Source of the DNA: Baylisascaris procyonis
Lineage: Eukaryota > Nematoda > Chromadorea > Rhabditida > Ascarididae
Length of the DNA: 64,000 nucleotides
Direction: 5' to 3'
Assembly (NCBI GenBank): GCA_037389465.1
Contig: JAZARR010000175.1
Location: 186,001-250,000, forward strand
This document shows positions 1 through 12,100 of the stretch, one piece after another. A model generated the notes under the pieces. The model had not been told where the DNA came from. It ran no database searches and saw nothing but the letters and a program-made list of their open reading frames with translations. A program made the translations under genes and the position numbers. How positions within the stretch are numbered: the first letter of the stretch is position 1; the number at the start of each line of letters is the position of its first letter.

Positions 1-178
1 ACTCAAGTTTCTGCTGAGGCGTAAGCTCAGAGATATTTGGACCGACACTAGCCGCAGTGGCCACGGCCAGAATATCCTGTCCATTAGCCGCCGAAACAAC
101 TACCCGTCGTGATGAGCTACTCGATCTTCGACGACCTCCTTCTGTGGAAACGCCACTTCCACTTCTAGCGACTGTCAC
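1..178 (-). CDS. Gene C exon 13 (partial, runs off window)
   Basis: Acceptor GCTTTAG at 179-185, then VTVARSGSGVSTEGGRRRSS and a Ser/Arg run, ending at the window edge in SELTPQQKLE. The frame is still open, and TPQQK may announce another basic repeat beyond the edge. Confidence 0.7.
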   Translation of the reverse strand, partial: MTVARSGSGVSTEGGRRRSSSSSRRVVVSAANGQDILAVATAASVGPNISELTPQQKLE

Positions 179-3100
179 CTAAAGCACCAACTTTGAACGG
201 ATTAGAAAATAAGGCTAGTGAATCCAATATCCAGGCCCATTAAAAATACCCCAATACGAGTCTTTCGTTGGTTAAATTCCTGAAGTTGAAGACAGTGGTC
301 CCTACATTTTTGTTCTTTGTTTTTTCGTTGAGAACCATGAAAAAATGTCACTATCCGAATTTAATAACAAATAACTGGGAATAATCGCAAACCTACTTTT
401 TCTTCCTTTAGCTCCCCATCACACGATAGCAAGCACCATAAAAATCCCTTTACTCCTGTAGTATAAAAAAGCCTTAAGAAACGTGAAAAATCTATAAACA
501 GTAATTAAACGTCGCGTATATTCCCTGGCTTATAAATCCTTCTCTCCAGCACGAACGGTTCGATATCTACATCAAGGTACTGAAACATTTACCTGTCCGC
601 TTGGAAGCATGATAAAACCGCCTTGTTGATCCTGCTGTTGTTGTTGTTGCAAGGCAGCTGCGGCTGCCGCATAAATCGGTGGCCGTCCTCGCGATCGAAT
701 ATGATTGCTCACACTCGACAGAACCAATCCAGTCGGTTGATTAAGATCGGTTACTATTATCTGCAAAACATTCAACAAAGCTCCCAGTCAAAAAAAGCAA
801 ATATAGAGATTATTCAAACTTGATGCACTCCAACTCTCCACGTTAAAGTTCCGATGCTTAAAAAAGTTTTCACTCTCTATAGTCATCTGAGAGCACTTTC
901 AAATAAATACGATACAAGCATGCACATAGAGACTATACAGTACCTGGATATCAGTTCTGATGTACTAGCCGAATGCTCTATCTCGATAAGGAAAACAACG
1001 AGAAAGTTGATTCTAATGAAAACCCGCTGACAAGGAACAGAAAGGGATAAGATCACCAAACCTTTCTACCGGTCGAAAAAAAGAAATAAACTTGGAAATA
1101 ATGTTCGATCTGCCACGTTCTAAGACAGCAATCTCAATCCGACCATGAATTGCACAACAGAAATGAAGGAAATAAAAATTGTTGATTCTGAACGATCTAA
1201 ACTTTTGTCACGATACCAACAATATGAAACGAGTTGACATTTTCTGTCTAATACAGTACTCCACTGAATGATCGTTGTTGGATAAAACAAAGTTTTGGGA
1301 TCTAAACCTCAATGCCACACACCATAAATAAACTTCAAGCGATCAGATTATTTTAGAACTGCTGTCAACATCAACTGTTCATCGTTTCTCTTCCATCAGC
1401 TTCACTCAGACCTACGGACTAGAAGTCTATAGACATGAAAAAATACAACCATTTCCTTCTATCTCAGTCGACGAATCCCTCTTCCCACCCCTATTTGTCA
1501 AAACTGAAATCCTCACCACGATCCTTTTCCCAGATATCATTAAATAAAAAACGTTGCTTGCCCACCTGATGTTGTTGCTGCGGTTCTTGCACGGTGACAA
1601 TGATATGTGATGGCTGATCTGATGTCTCTGGGTTTGCCTCGTCCACTTCGATTGGTGACTGCTGAAGTGTATGAAAATCAGATACTTGGGGTATTACGAT
1701 TTGTGGTTGTGTGCTCACAGTAACCAACTGTGTCCCAACAGGATGTTGTTGTTCTGCGTTGATTGCATCGGGCGTCACCTGCTGCGCAATACCCACTACC
1801 GGTTGTAGTGCATCGACTTGCAATGAATGGCGCAAACTGCTCTTCTGTTTCACATCAGTCACATCAGCCTCCACCGTTGCCGGAATATGGAAAACTTGTT
1901 TGCCGTCTTCGGTAGTAGTTGCCGGAATCACCGTTTGCGTTCCATCTGGCGCAGTTGCCACCTTCAATGTTCAATTCAACTCATCATTTCAAGAAACGAA
2001 ATGTACCGACAACATCTCACTGAAAATAAGGTCAACAACGAACTTTCGACATGATCCGGGTTTCAGCTTCTGCTGCACCTTTCCGAGCAGTTCTCGTTCA
2101 AGAATAAAACAAGAAGCAGTTCTATATGTGTTTAATAATGCCCATTTTCAATTATCCCTTTGTCATTCCATAATGCGCCAGAGAATGTAGTAGGTGAAGA
2201 CATTGTAGAGTTCTCAAAATACGGCTGCATTAATTGACTACCAGTATCATTATTATAAGATTCACTAAACCCGTAAATTATATTTTCCTGTTCATGAGCT
2301 CTTAAATAGTTGCAGCCTCCACAAATACCTGAAATTAAGTATATCGGTATATGAAAGAATATTCGAAGAATTTTGGATAGAAAAGGAAAAAAATATGTAG
2401 ATGTTGCACCACTAAATAGACATATATAACAGATAAGCACATTAACAACTGAGAATTTGTATAAGTTAAAAAACATAAGGGAAAGGAGAAACCCAAAAAA
2501 CCAACCATAACCAGCTGCTCAGGAGTGCTGCTGAGTCGTTTCTGCTTCATGAGCACCATATTTGCCTGTCGTGTCCTTTTCATCACATCCCTCTCGAGTG
2601 CAGAGAGTGCCTCTTCGCTGAGACTACTGCCCGATGCGACTGAATGATTTGGCAAGCTCATCCCATCCTCTTCCACAACTACACCATCGTGTTGCCCATT
2701 TATCGGAGTTAATGGAAGTACTGCTGAAAACATCTTCCATAACTATCCTTGTGGAAGGATGGCCAACTGGTTAGTAAGTGTTGCTGCCACTCACAACGTT
2801 CGGGTTCAACCGCTGGAGGAATAAATGCCCTAAACTTCCCGCTGTACCGAAAACAGCTATCACGCTACAATAAAAGTGAGTTTCAGCTTTTAGTGAACTC
2901 TTTCGAGCTATTCTCGTTCACGAACAAAACATAAATTTTTAATAAAACATAAACCACTGAAACAACATGCAATTCTCAGTGGCGAAATTTATGAACAATT
3001 GCAGAATTATGGGGCTCGAAAGACTCAAAAGTGAATATTTTGTAAACGTTCGAAAACAACTTTCCAATGAATGGGGACAAGCATTCAGTTGAATGCATCG

Positions 3101-6100
3101 TAAACAGGCCAAACTGGCATATATCGTTGAATTTTGATATCAAAAGCTCAGAAGGCGAACAGAGTTTTTGTGTCTTTTGCTTGAGTACATAAGCACGTCC
3201 CTAGAAGCAAGAAAGAATATAGTATCTTCGAAGAATACTTTTGATAAAGCTAGTGGAGAGTGATAAAGAGAGGTAATGGGTAAACAGCTGGGTAATTTAA
3301 TAAAAACAGACGAAACACGCACTAGCGTTTGTCTGTATCGAGTGTTCGCGCTCCTTTTTGGCCAACGACCTTCTCAGATTGTAAGCCTTACGCTGTTCTG
3401 GAGTCATACGTCGATAGCTGCAATAAACCGGAGAATATTAACTTAAATTTGGGTAACGTGGTCAAAATTTTTTAAAACGGCATTCGGCGCCCTTTAGTTC
3501 TGATGCTAATCCCTCACTCCATCCCATCATCAATACACCAGTCGTGGAATTCGCTATTTCCTCATTTATTAGTCTTGAATCTTAAAACAGTTTCTAAAAC
3601 GACATATGCTCAAGAAAAGAAATGAAGTTCTATAAACAAACAAAAATACGCATGTCCAGTTTTTCTAGAAGAAACGTATGCTCGACATGAAGTTGTGGAA
3701 GGAGAGGGAAACAAGATGACAGAGCGCAATTCGGAAACATTTTCATCCTTCGGCTGCACCTTTTCGCTCTTTATCAGGTTTTGCGATTGAGACTGACAGG
3801 ACTCACACTGGACACAATGACTTACTTCAACGGAAAGAGGATGAGGAGGATGATTCAAAGACCTTCAGATTTCTAAAAGCGAATAGATTATGAGGAGAAG
3901 AATTTATGAAGATCTGTAAACGCGGAAATACGATGATTAAGATCTTTTATTAAGAAAACAACTTCATCTACCTGGTCCCTTACTAAGCGAACAAGCCAGA
4001 AACTGCGTGATAAATCAATAAAATCAGGCCCCCAATAATAACACCTCTAGAAGCAGCATTACGTGTGATCATGCTCATAAATGGGAGAAAAATCAAAATC
4101 ATTTTTTTCAGCAAAGAAAAAAAAATTTAGTAAAAGAATAGTTACACTAAAAAAAGAAAAAAACACACCGCAGTCGAGCTGCCTCAGCCCTTTTCGCATT
4201 ACGCATCATGATTTGCTGGGCCTTATTCAAAGCTTCGGCGCTAATCCGCCCGGCTGGTGTTGAAAGCAATATTTCTTCTTCAATACGTCTCCGTCTGAAC
4301 GCCTCCGTCCTATGAGCAACCTTATCAAACATTAGCTCTAAACAAGCTCTCCACAACTCTTCCGCTGATCAAAAAGCTGCTCAGTCTTCCTCACTTAACC
4401 CAAATATGGCCCTATCAATAAAGCGCTTGAAATGAGAATGGGTGGTCGATTGGCAAAGCGTAAGCACGAATGTGTACGACGCAACCAGGGTACGCAGTAA
4501 CCTAAATCTGATATGCAGAAGAGGTGCGGCTTTGCCCCCACCCACGTCAGAGGCAATCTCATTTTCACAAGGGTTCACCTCTGCAGGCGAAAACGTGACC
4601 GGAGAAACGAGAAACTAAAATATGCAAAGATGAGTCCAGCGTTTCACGGTCCGAATGATCAACTGTCGCCCCAATAAAGGCATCCCTGCGATCAGACAAA
4701 TTAGCTGCCTTTTCGGCGCAAGAAGCAGATGGGCAATCACAAAGAAAAATGTGAAAGAAAAAATGCCTTTCTTGTCACATTCAAAGTGCTTGATGAATCT
4801 CAACCCTTCTTCCTCCTCTTGCTAGTGAAGATCTGGCAACATATACAATTGTTTCTGCTCATACAAATTCGTTAAAACGAAACATTTGATTCTAGAAGCG
4901 ACTGTCTCACCTTACCCACTTCACTGATAAAAAGCGATCCGAAATCGGACAACCGTGCACAACATCATCTGTACACGAAGAAACCGAACAAAGGATTTGC
5001 AGCTACTTTTCCATTCACCTGCTCGATTCCACCCCTCACAACCCAAAATTTGAAACTATTGCTTCAATTACCAAGTTATCAGCAAGTTTAATAAGGAACG
5101 TAGGGAATAACCTTCTCTGATTGTAGATTCTCTTTTCTTCGTCGGTCATACGATGATACCTGAGACGTGCCGCTTCTGCCTTCTTAGCGTTTTGCTGGAG
5201 TATACGCTGCCGCACCGCCTCGTCATCTATTGCACTCTTTTTCGCACCTGAATTATAATCACTTTTGCGTATCCTTCATAAAGGAATTGACAACAGAACA
5301 TCTGATCAGAAAGAGAGAAGTACTCAACTGATCATAAAGAGAGAAGTACTCCTTCAAATGAATGAAATTTCGAGTATTACTGAAATGGCATTCAAGCATA
5401 CGGCTGTGTAGTGAAATTTTCCAGAAGTTATGAACGAAGTGAGGATGGCGAGGAGTGGGCTAATCCACTCATCAGAAATAAGAATGTCGCGACGTGCTCA
5501 TCAAACGACAAGGAAGTGAACTTTAAATCAAAGTCAGCTAAAAAAGAAGAACTGTACATCATTAAACTTTCCATAACCTATATTTTTTTATGAACATCCC
5601 ACTGCTCATAAATTTAAAATAAAAACATCTGTAGCATGTATGAACGCAAGGAGATAACAACAATTCAAACTCCTCGTTCCTTCCTTAAATTAATATCAGA
5701 GTTCGATAGGTTATGCGTATGTAGATATGCACAGAGATCAAGTATTCTTTTTAAATTAATTCGCAAAAATTTTTATCAGCACTGAGAAACGTTTAAAGTG
5801 CTTAATAGTAGTTCACCCTATCTAATGCGTTAAAGCACCTTGCAGACCGAGCTGTCTTAGACGTCGTCGCTGATTGTAGATGCGCCTTTCTTCAGAGCTC
5901 ATCCGCTGATACCGCAACCTTGCCGCTTCGGCACGCCTCGCCCTGATCCTTTTTTCACGCAATTCTTGGTTTATATTCACATCATCCTCAATATCCTTCG
6001 TTTTCCGTAATAAATTCTCCAATTCCTCAACCTGAATTCACACAGCTCTATAATAATGGCCGGTTTTTCTTTGAATTGCGGCACTGAATTCAGATATATG

Positions 6101-9100
6101 TTTCATTATGGCTGCGATCGATCACATCCAAAAAGTTGTTGGCCAAAAACGATCCACTTACACAAGCACACAATCAATTATTCCACACCCAAATGCAACG
6201 GTTCTAGCCGAATTTAGAATGTTTTCTCCTCTCTCCTCTGCTCCTATTTCTGCTAGGAGGGAAACACGAAGTGACTTCTCAAAAGCTTTCTGCTTTCTAC
6301 AATTATTCAAAAACTTCAAAAATTTTCCAAATCTTGTTCCTCTCTTCATGAACAGTTAAATTATGCTACTCCAAGAACATAAAACAATAACAGACCTCAC
6401 AACGTCACCAATGAGTACACTTAAAGCTCAAAATTTATGAGAGACATACAAATGCAAAAAAGAAACCTTTTGTGGACGAGAGAACAACAATTTCAGTGAT
6501 ACGAAATGATAAAAACTCTCACAGCCTTTATCTATGGTTTAATTGCTAAGAGTTTATAGAGTTGCGCTGCAGAAACGTCTAGATTGCTGCATCATTCGCA
6601 GAAGGTGATAATCGAAATTTTCGTTTATTGCTATTCTATACAACATGAAATGACGCCACATCTGTTGCAACTATTACCGCATTTCTGCAGTTTAATTCAA
6701 CTGCATTTTTCTAAAGCAACAGAAGTGACGCGAATCCTCTAAAAGGACGAATTTCAACCACGTAAAACATTTAAGGTAAATGAACGTATATTCCACAGTT
6801 CCACCAGCAACACTGCATCAATACCAGGGACTCCGCTTAAGTTCTTTTATAAGAACATTTCCGTTGAAATTATGTACGCATTTTAAAAAAGTGCTAGAAC
6901 TTATATGCCTATCAATACCAAACATTATCGCTATACGCCTATCAATACCAAACATTATCACTCATATACCACTACGAATTTCGGGGGGGGGGAGGGGGGG
7001 AGAAAGAGAATCCCTCACTTCTTGTTGGCCCCCAAAATAAGGAGCAATTTTATCACCTATCCTAGGGTCCCCATACAAATAACAACATTAACGTGGAATA
7101 CTCATCATGGTTTAAGTTTATAGGCATACCTCTTTATCCCTCTGGCGTTTTCGTTTCTGTGCCTGCATTCGTCTAGCATTCACCTCTTTCCTTTCTTCAG
7201 GACTCAATTCTTGATAGCGTCGTCTAGCAGCTTCGGCTTGCTTTAATCTCTTCACCTGTAACGAATTATCCGACGTGACCGTTTGCGTTGAGCAACTCTC
7301 TTCGTTGCTATCCTTCAGAGAAGAGGCATCGTACCTAAAAAGACTTTTGTTTTTTGCACATAGATAGACAATTCGAGATTACATAAATATGCACTACTTT
7401 TGTCACATAAGCATACGCTAATTGCATAACATCGTTTTACTTCCTACATCTACAGTTGTATGCAGGAAAATCGCTTAAGTATGCATATCCGGTTACGTAA
7501 GTACGTGTTACAGTTACCGAAAAAGACAAAACACATGGGGGTGGGGGGGGTGGCCTAACCGACAAATAACCAATCAAAAACGAAGAATACTACGGCTATA
7601 GCGCAATTGCTCCCTTTCTCGTACATCTTCTTCTTCCTACATTTTCCGTAAAAACTGCACCTCTTATAAACGATAAGGAAGAAGCCTTAAAGGAAGCGAA
7701 CTTTTGTCTTCTATTTCTCTTGCTCACAAACGACTCCAGTGACGCTTGCGGCTGACCTTTCCTTACAAATATGAACTAAGTTAATAAAAACTAATGTCCT
7801 AGATTACAATCGGTCTACAAACTTAGTGAATGAGATGGTTCCATAGAATAAGCAATAAAATTATCCAACACTTCGAATCTCCCACTTTTCAGGGGCTATC
7901 ACTATCAACAAAAAATGATGGGAACAACTCTTTAAGAAGTCAAGAACTAAAACACTGAATAACATCGAGTTCAAGGTGATGCTTTTGTGGCAATTTTAAA
8001 ACACTGGAATGAATGTCCTTTGATAACAAACTCATAAAAGAATGAGCTCAGTTCGTGCTATCATCGGCGCTTCTTCAAACAATGTTTGGAGCTACATGGT
8101 CAAACTATGAATACTTAAGCCGGTAATCGTGCAAAACAAAAAACACAATGTCAACTTCAAATAAAAATAAAAAAGGTGCATCACAAGATCTAGAATCAAA
8201 AAATTTGCCACATTGGCCGCACAAACGATCCCTCAAAGAAATTATTACAAACTCTTTGAAGAAGCAACATCCATGCAAAAAATGTGCAGAAACCCATGTG
8301 CGCAAAAAATGGAAAAAATAACTGCGGACTGAACTGTAAAAGGCGATCAAAAAATCAACACTAGTTGAAATTACAAGTTCAAGTCGTGACGTTAGGGAAA
8401 TAGCTGAAGTAGATTCAATGAAGTTAGACTCAAGCTATTTCAGGCCACGAAGAGAAAGCATTGAACAGACGGAGATAAACGCACGCAAGGCGATCATTCA
8501 AAAATATATACAGACCGACCCTTACCAAATGACGTTATCGCAAACATGCAAAAACACATACAAATCTGCAAAAACGGAATATGTGGAGAAGCGCAGCAAT
8601 AGCCGGCACATTATGCGCGTTCTCATTCCTTCACTTTGCCAGTCAGTTTCATAGGCAATAAAAAATAAAAAGCAATGGCTCCAAACTTGACTGATCTGAT
8701 CGCCCGTGCAAACCTTCCTAGCAAAATCCCACTTTTCTCTGCTTGACTGGTGAAAGATGGAAAAATTTTTAAATGAAATTTCTGACCCTTTAAACGTCTA
8801 TGAAACCTTCTGGAATTGACTGACCAACGTAAAAGGAAGTTATTGAAAGATGTGTATTACAATAACTGGAGCTGAAATTGTTGGACAGACATACAGACGC
8901 AAAAAGTCTAAAAGTGCGTTTGTTGCGAACCCAACAGGTAGTACAAATTCACAATTGAAGTTCGTTATCCACCATACCAAACCTAAGGTCGGGAATGAAT
9001 CATTCGCCAATTTTATGCCACGTCCAACTTTAATAATCCAGACAAAAGGAGGGAATGACAGGGGAAGTGATCCCATTAAACCGCATCTGCTGAATTTCAG

Positions 9101-12100
9101 CTCCTTAGCTTTTGTGGTTTGTGGATTCACACAAATTCATATACGTACGCACACATATATGCGCGCATAAAAGGTACGTGCACACATGCCAACCCACATG
9201 CACGCACGCATACAACATATAAGAGGCAGATAAGACCCTGCCATTATGCACCTGACAAGCACAGATTTTCAAGCGTGCACAAAAAAGCAAGGAAAATAAA
9301 TCAGCACAATAACGATTGAAGTAATCAACGAACTTCTCGTCATTTTCCAAAGGGGTCTCTCCAGTAACATCAAGGTCGACATCTTCATCGATTACACTCG
9401 ATGTCGATGGGTCCTCCACGTCAACAAAATACTGCTCGTAGATGATCTGATGCTCGTCGGAACTCATATCGCTGCTCATCTTAAATACGAATAGGTGCTA
9501 CTGGGAACAAATAATCCCATCGAGCAACCACTAAAAAGAGAAACGAAGTAAAGATTACGAAGAGAAGACAGGTGCTATGCAATTAAAAGTCAAGTAAGTG
9601 GCTTCTTTGTGTAAATTAGCAACATCAACGGTGACGTCGAAACAAAAAACGAATATCAGCAACCTCTATTGATTTCTGATTATTCGTACGACTCCATCTG
9701 CAACAAGTTTAAAGGGCAAAATCGTATGGAAACATCTTGAAACTTTTGCTTCGTATGTGTATAATTCATGATGGGCACCATCACTGAAATACGCTCAAAT
9801 ACAAAGATAAGAAAGCAAGTAAGAAGATTACCAGACGGCTGGCATGAAATGCATTTTACTTGTTGCTTACCTAACCAACCAATCTCATAAATTACCAACA
9901 AATAACGAAATACGCAGGATAAAGTCGTCGTATTCTAAACGACGAAGCGTCCTACAAACTTTCTGTAATAAAATATTTATAATAAATGTAAAATGAAAAT
10001 TCGACGGTGCAAAACGCGTATAAATTTTTCGGCGCCGTCAAATGCTTGTAATGCCCTTCAATTTCGATGGCTGAACATGGAATAAGCCTGTGGGAAGCTG
10101 CCCCACGGCGAATTTTATAGTTACTCTCTAGCTCTATGGTTGCAAAGCTGAAAATATCTGATAAACAGACATAAGTCCATACGCACAAGCTCCACGTCTC
10201 TGTAATGTGCTCTTGCAAACAGAACTTGTAAATGCACATAGTATATAAAAAAAGAATCGCAAATCTAAGAATAAAGCCCTCAACAAACATACCTGAACAG
10301 GAGTCAACTGCACGTGTGATAATGTGATCGGCGTGAGCTGTGCCACAGTGTCTGCATTTTGTGGCTGTGAAGACACTGTCGATAGAGATGTCTGTCCGCT
10401 AGCGGTCAGTAATCCAGATGTAGTCGTTAGCTGTGTATTGGTATTCAGGACCGCAACCTGAATATCAAATGACCGGTATTGTAGCTCTTGTCATATAAGA
10501 ATCCCTGCTTAGATGCAAACTACTGGAAGAGAAAATGAGAGTTGTAAAAAAAAATAGAAAACGACTCATCAAGGGCCAAAGGAATTGAAATTCAGGATAG
10601 ATTTAGGTACCCAACCTGTATGCTTCACTTGAAATGACACCACAGATAACAGAAAAGACTTCAGCAACAAATTTCATGCATCACTAAAGTAACTGCACCA
10701 ATCTTCTATAGTCTTTTTTCTTTATTGAATATGAGCAAGGCATAGTGCGGCATGCTAAACGGACTAAGATAGTTTCTCTATCATGCTGAATTCTCTTTCG
10801 CATCGCGATCCGGATGCAAACAATCGCCCTTCTCGCTTCCTACTGTACCAGTAATCTATGAACATAGTAACAGCACAAAGAGAAGTCTGCACTCACATAT
10901 TCTTTTCGATCTTCACTCGTTGAAGGTGGCAAAAAGACACTCGAACCGTTAAAGGGTGATCCGGTTGTGGTGTAGAATGTTGGAGTACCTGTCGATTGAT
11001 AGAGTACTGACGGTGAAGAGGCCGTTTGAAATTGAATCGACGTTACGGCTGGATTCAAACCTTCAAGAACAATCAAAAATATAGACGACTCTATCATCAA
11101 AGAAGACTGCGGTCATATACTTCTTAAAAGGAAGTTAAAATTCGACGAAAAAAGTTAAGTAAACGGAAATGAAATGGAAAAGAAAAGAAATCCTTATTGT
11201 GGATCATAATGGCGCATGCTTAGTCTCATCAGGATATATGTGTATAATCTCAAAAAATAACAAATACCGTAAATTTCGGAATTAAAACCCGGTGCTCAAG
11301 TTTTAGTGCTATCTACATCAAAGTTGCAGCAATTCCCAGCCCTCTATGATGTTGAGTGAAGAGGGGGGATGGAGGTGAGACAATCAAGGAAAGGATTTAT
11401 GACGACTGTTTTCGCTCATATTCTCAGAATTTATACTTAGAACGCATATTTATATGACAGTTTTGTTTTTCATCCCAACGTATTTTTTTTTCTTCTTCAA
11501 GCTTCCTGATGGAGTGCTGTAAAAAGAGGAAGCTAACCGTGCCGAATGCAATCCTACCCTCCAAAGAGACTCACACGTTCTAAGTGAGCAAGTCAGCAAA
11601 GTCAGCAAAAATTCTGTTACGTAGAGAAACAACGAAATTCATTCATATCAACATGCAATGCCAATGTAATTTAGGGTAACAGATAAATAAATAACTAACT
11701 ATCCAACACTAGAATCTAAACAAGAGTAAAGCCGTCACAAAGATGGTTTGTATCCCTCTTGAATACCAATCTCCCTCTCAGGCATTGCGAAAAAAGTAGT
11801 AGCCTTAAGGCTGCTATTCGAGCAAACATTAGTATACTGCTGTACTATATTGAAATATCGCAAAAGAAATGAGATAATCTCACAAAGTAAAATAGAATGT
11901 GCCTTATTTTTTCCAACAACGTAGCCATAACAAAGAGAAGTTAGCACAATCGAAATGTTTATGGCAATGATTCTATGCTAAACAATGAGATAATACAAAT
12001 GAATCAGCTTCAAAAAGGGAATAGAGTGACCTGTTTCAAGAAGTTGTGGTTGACCGATCGTACTCGATCCAGCAGTTGAAAAGAACGCTTGCTGACTCAT
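1..12100 (-). CDS. Gene C: four-repeat (STPR-like), Gln-rich putative transcriptional regulator, 3' end outside window
   Basis: I do not recognise a named gene. Thirteen exons read in phase on the minus strand: 12031-12100, 10897-11060, 10293-10457, 9330-9479, 7130-7336, 5839-6031, 5112-5247, 4169-4309, 3323-3417, 2512-2723, 1566-1961, 593-760 and 1-178 (cut by the window edge), 758 complete codons so far. The start ATG at 12100 opens MSQQAFFSTAG. The N-terminus is Ser/Thr/Gln-rich, followed by an acidic exon, then four basic repeats with core AEAARxRYxRMSxEERRxYN spaced 69, 54 and 63 residues apart, then a Gln-rich segment, an RGRPP AT-hook-like motif next to poly-Ala/poly-Gln, and a Ser/Arg run. 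Gene B is a paralogue exon by exon. The repeats resemble STPR DNA-binding repeats; a nuclear DNA-binding role is inferred. The least certain joins are the donor at 9330, the donor at 3323 and the weak acceptor at 1961. Confidence 0.85.
593..760 (-). CDS. Gene C exon 12: AT-hook-like motif, poly-Ala and poly-Gln
   Basis: Acceptor TTTTGCAG, donor CAG|GTAAAT. Around the middle it encodes HIRSRGRPPIY, matching the AT-hook core (RGRP flanked by basic residues), then AAAAAA, then QQQQQQ from mixed CAA/CAG codons. No counterpart of this exon was found in gene B. Confidence 0.8.
1566..1961 (-). CDS. Gene C exon 11: Val/Thr/Gln-rich segment
   Basis: A 396 bp exon, phase 0 at both ends, donor CAG|GTGGGC. 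Encodes VATAPDGTQTVIPATTTEDG and a long Val/Gln/Pro-rich, weakly acidic stretch ending QEPQQQHQ. No domain recognised; composition suits an activation region. The acceptor (CATTGAAG) is weak. Confidence 0.75.
2512..2723 (-). CDS. Gene C exon 10
   Basis: Acceptor GTTTTCAG, donor CTG|GTTATG. Acidic and Ser-rich, then LSALERDVMKRTRQ, which matches LTTLERDVIKRTQQ in gene B exon 17081-17258, followed by a Met/Lys/Gln helix (NMVLMKQKR). Confidence 0.8.
3323..3417 (-). CDS. Gene C exon 9: end of repeat 4
   Basis: Acceptor TTATTGCAG completes R and continues YRRMTPEQRKAYNLRRSLAK. The donor is placed at GCTA|GTGCGT to match phase 1 of the next exon; other donors cannot be excluded. Confidence 0.75.
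4169..4309 (-). CDS. Gene C exon 8: linker and start of repeat 4
   Basis: Reads RTEAFRRRRIEEEILLSTP, then GRISAEALNKAQQIMMRNAK and the repeat start RAEAARLR, where the intron falls (phase 2). Same length (141 bp) and splice phases as gene B exon 18072-18212, the best conserved part of the pair. Confidence 0.9.
5112..5247 (-). CDS. Gene C exon 7: basic repeat 3
   Basis: Acceptor AATTCAG, donor AGAAG|GTTATT. Encodes IDDEAVRQRILQQNAKK followed by AEAARLRYHRMTDEEKRIYN. Not present as a long open frame because it is short, but phase (1 in, 2 out) and near identity to gene B exon 18775-18890 make it secure. Confidence 0.9.
5303..5352. repeat. Two-copy tandem repeat, 26 bp
   Basis: TGATCAGAAAGAGAGAAGTA... 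is followed immediately by a second copy differing by one base in the shared part (TGATCATAAAGAG...). It sits in the intron just upstream of gene C exon 7. Confidence 0.8.
5839..6031 (-). CDS. Gene C exon 6: basic repeat 2
   Basis: Begins VEELENLLRKTKDI, an amphipathic, coiled-coil-like stretch, then REKRIRARRAEAARLRYQRM and SSEERRIYNQRRR. Donor CAAG|GTGCTT leaves phase 1. The reading frame runs past the donor to a stop at 5822, but the family alignment continues in the next exon. Confidence 0.9.
6905..6960. repeat. Two-copy tandem repeat, 30 bp
   Basis: The block CGCCTATCAATACCAAACAT and its near-identical copy (TGCC in place of CGCC) lie 30 bp apart, each followed by TATC, in a gene C intron. 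Confidence 0.8.
6983..7000 (+). repeat. G-run (10 + 7 G)
   Basis: A run of ten G, one A and seven G on the plus strand in a gene C intron; the transcript carries the C-rich complement. A comparable G-run lies at 7537-7552. Confidence 0.9.
7130..7336 (-). CDS. Gene C exon 5: basic repeat 1
   Basis: Acceptor TTTTTAG, donor GAG|GTATGC. An acidic/Ser lead (NEESCSTQTVTS) runs into KQAEAARRRYQELSPEER, then a KRKRQRDKE basic tail. Equivalent to gene B exon 19730-19955, but here the exon ends at DKE, where gene B reads straight through. Confidence 0.9.
9330..9479 (-). CDS. Gene C exon 4, acidic; begins with ATG
   Basis: The exon follows acceptor ATTTAAG and begins exactly at an ATG (MSSDMSSDEHQIIYEQYFVD). 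Strongly acidic (DEDVDLDVTGE). YFVDVEDPSTSSV aligns with YFVEQQAPTTSGV in gene B exon 20704-20917. The donor chosen is TTC|GTTGAT because it keeps phase 0 into the next exon; the end may be off by a few bases. Confidence 0.65.
10293..10457 (-). CDS. Gene C exon 3, Thr/Gln/Leu-rich
   Basis: Phase 0 at both ends, acceptor ATATTCAG and donor CAG|GTATGT. Encodes 55 residues such as QLTTTSGLLTASGQTSLSTV and LSHVQLTPVQ, a low-charge composition typical of activation-type regions; function inferred only from composition. Confidence 0.75.
10897..11060 (-). CDS. Gene C exon 2, Ser/Thr-rich
   Basis: Reads GLNPAVTSIQFQTAS and ends near STSEDRKEY at a good donor (TAT|GTGAGT). It is the counterpart of gene B exon 21995-22138: both carry a TGTPxF / GSPFNGS-like stretch followed by an xxFLP motif, which shows the two N-termini are homologous despite low identity. 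Confidence 0.75.
12031..12100 (-). CDS. Gene C exon 1 (start exon)
   Basis: ATG at 12100 followed by a Gln/Ser-rich stretch (MSQQAFFSTAGSS...) ending at a GT donor (ACAG|GTCACT), phase 1. It matches the place and style of the first exon of gene B (MNQNLVPAYFQAG). No better upstream ATG was seen. Confidence 0.75.

Noticed and set aside
8714..8746. Possible small extra exon of gene C ending ILLGR, similar to VIGR of gene B exon 5
   Set aside because: Exon 4 (ending 9330) joins exon 5 (7336) directly in phase 0; adding this piece breaks the frame.
9119..9215. Alternating purine-pyrimidine (CA/TA/GC) sequence suggesting Z-DNA
   Set aside because: Irregular simple sequence in an intron; similar stretches occur elsewhere in the window (39560, 52690, 59830) and no specific role is indicated.
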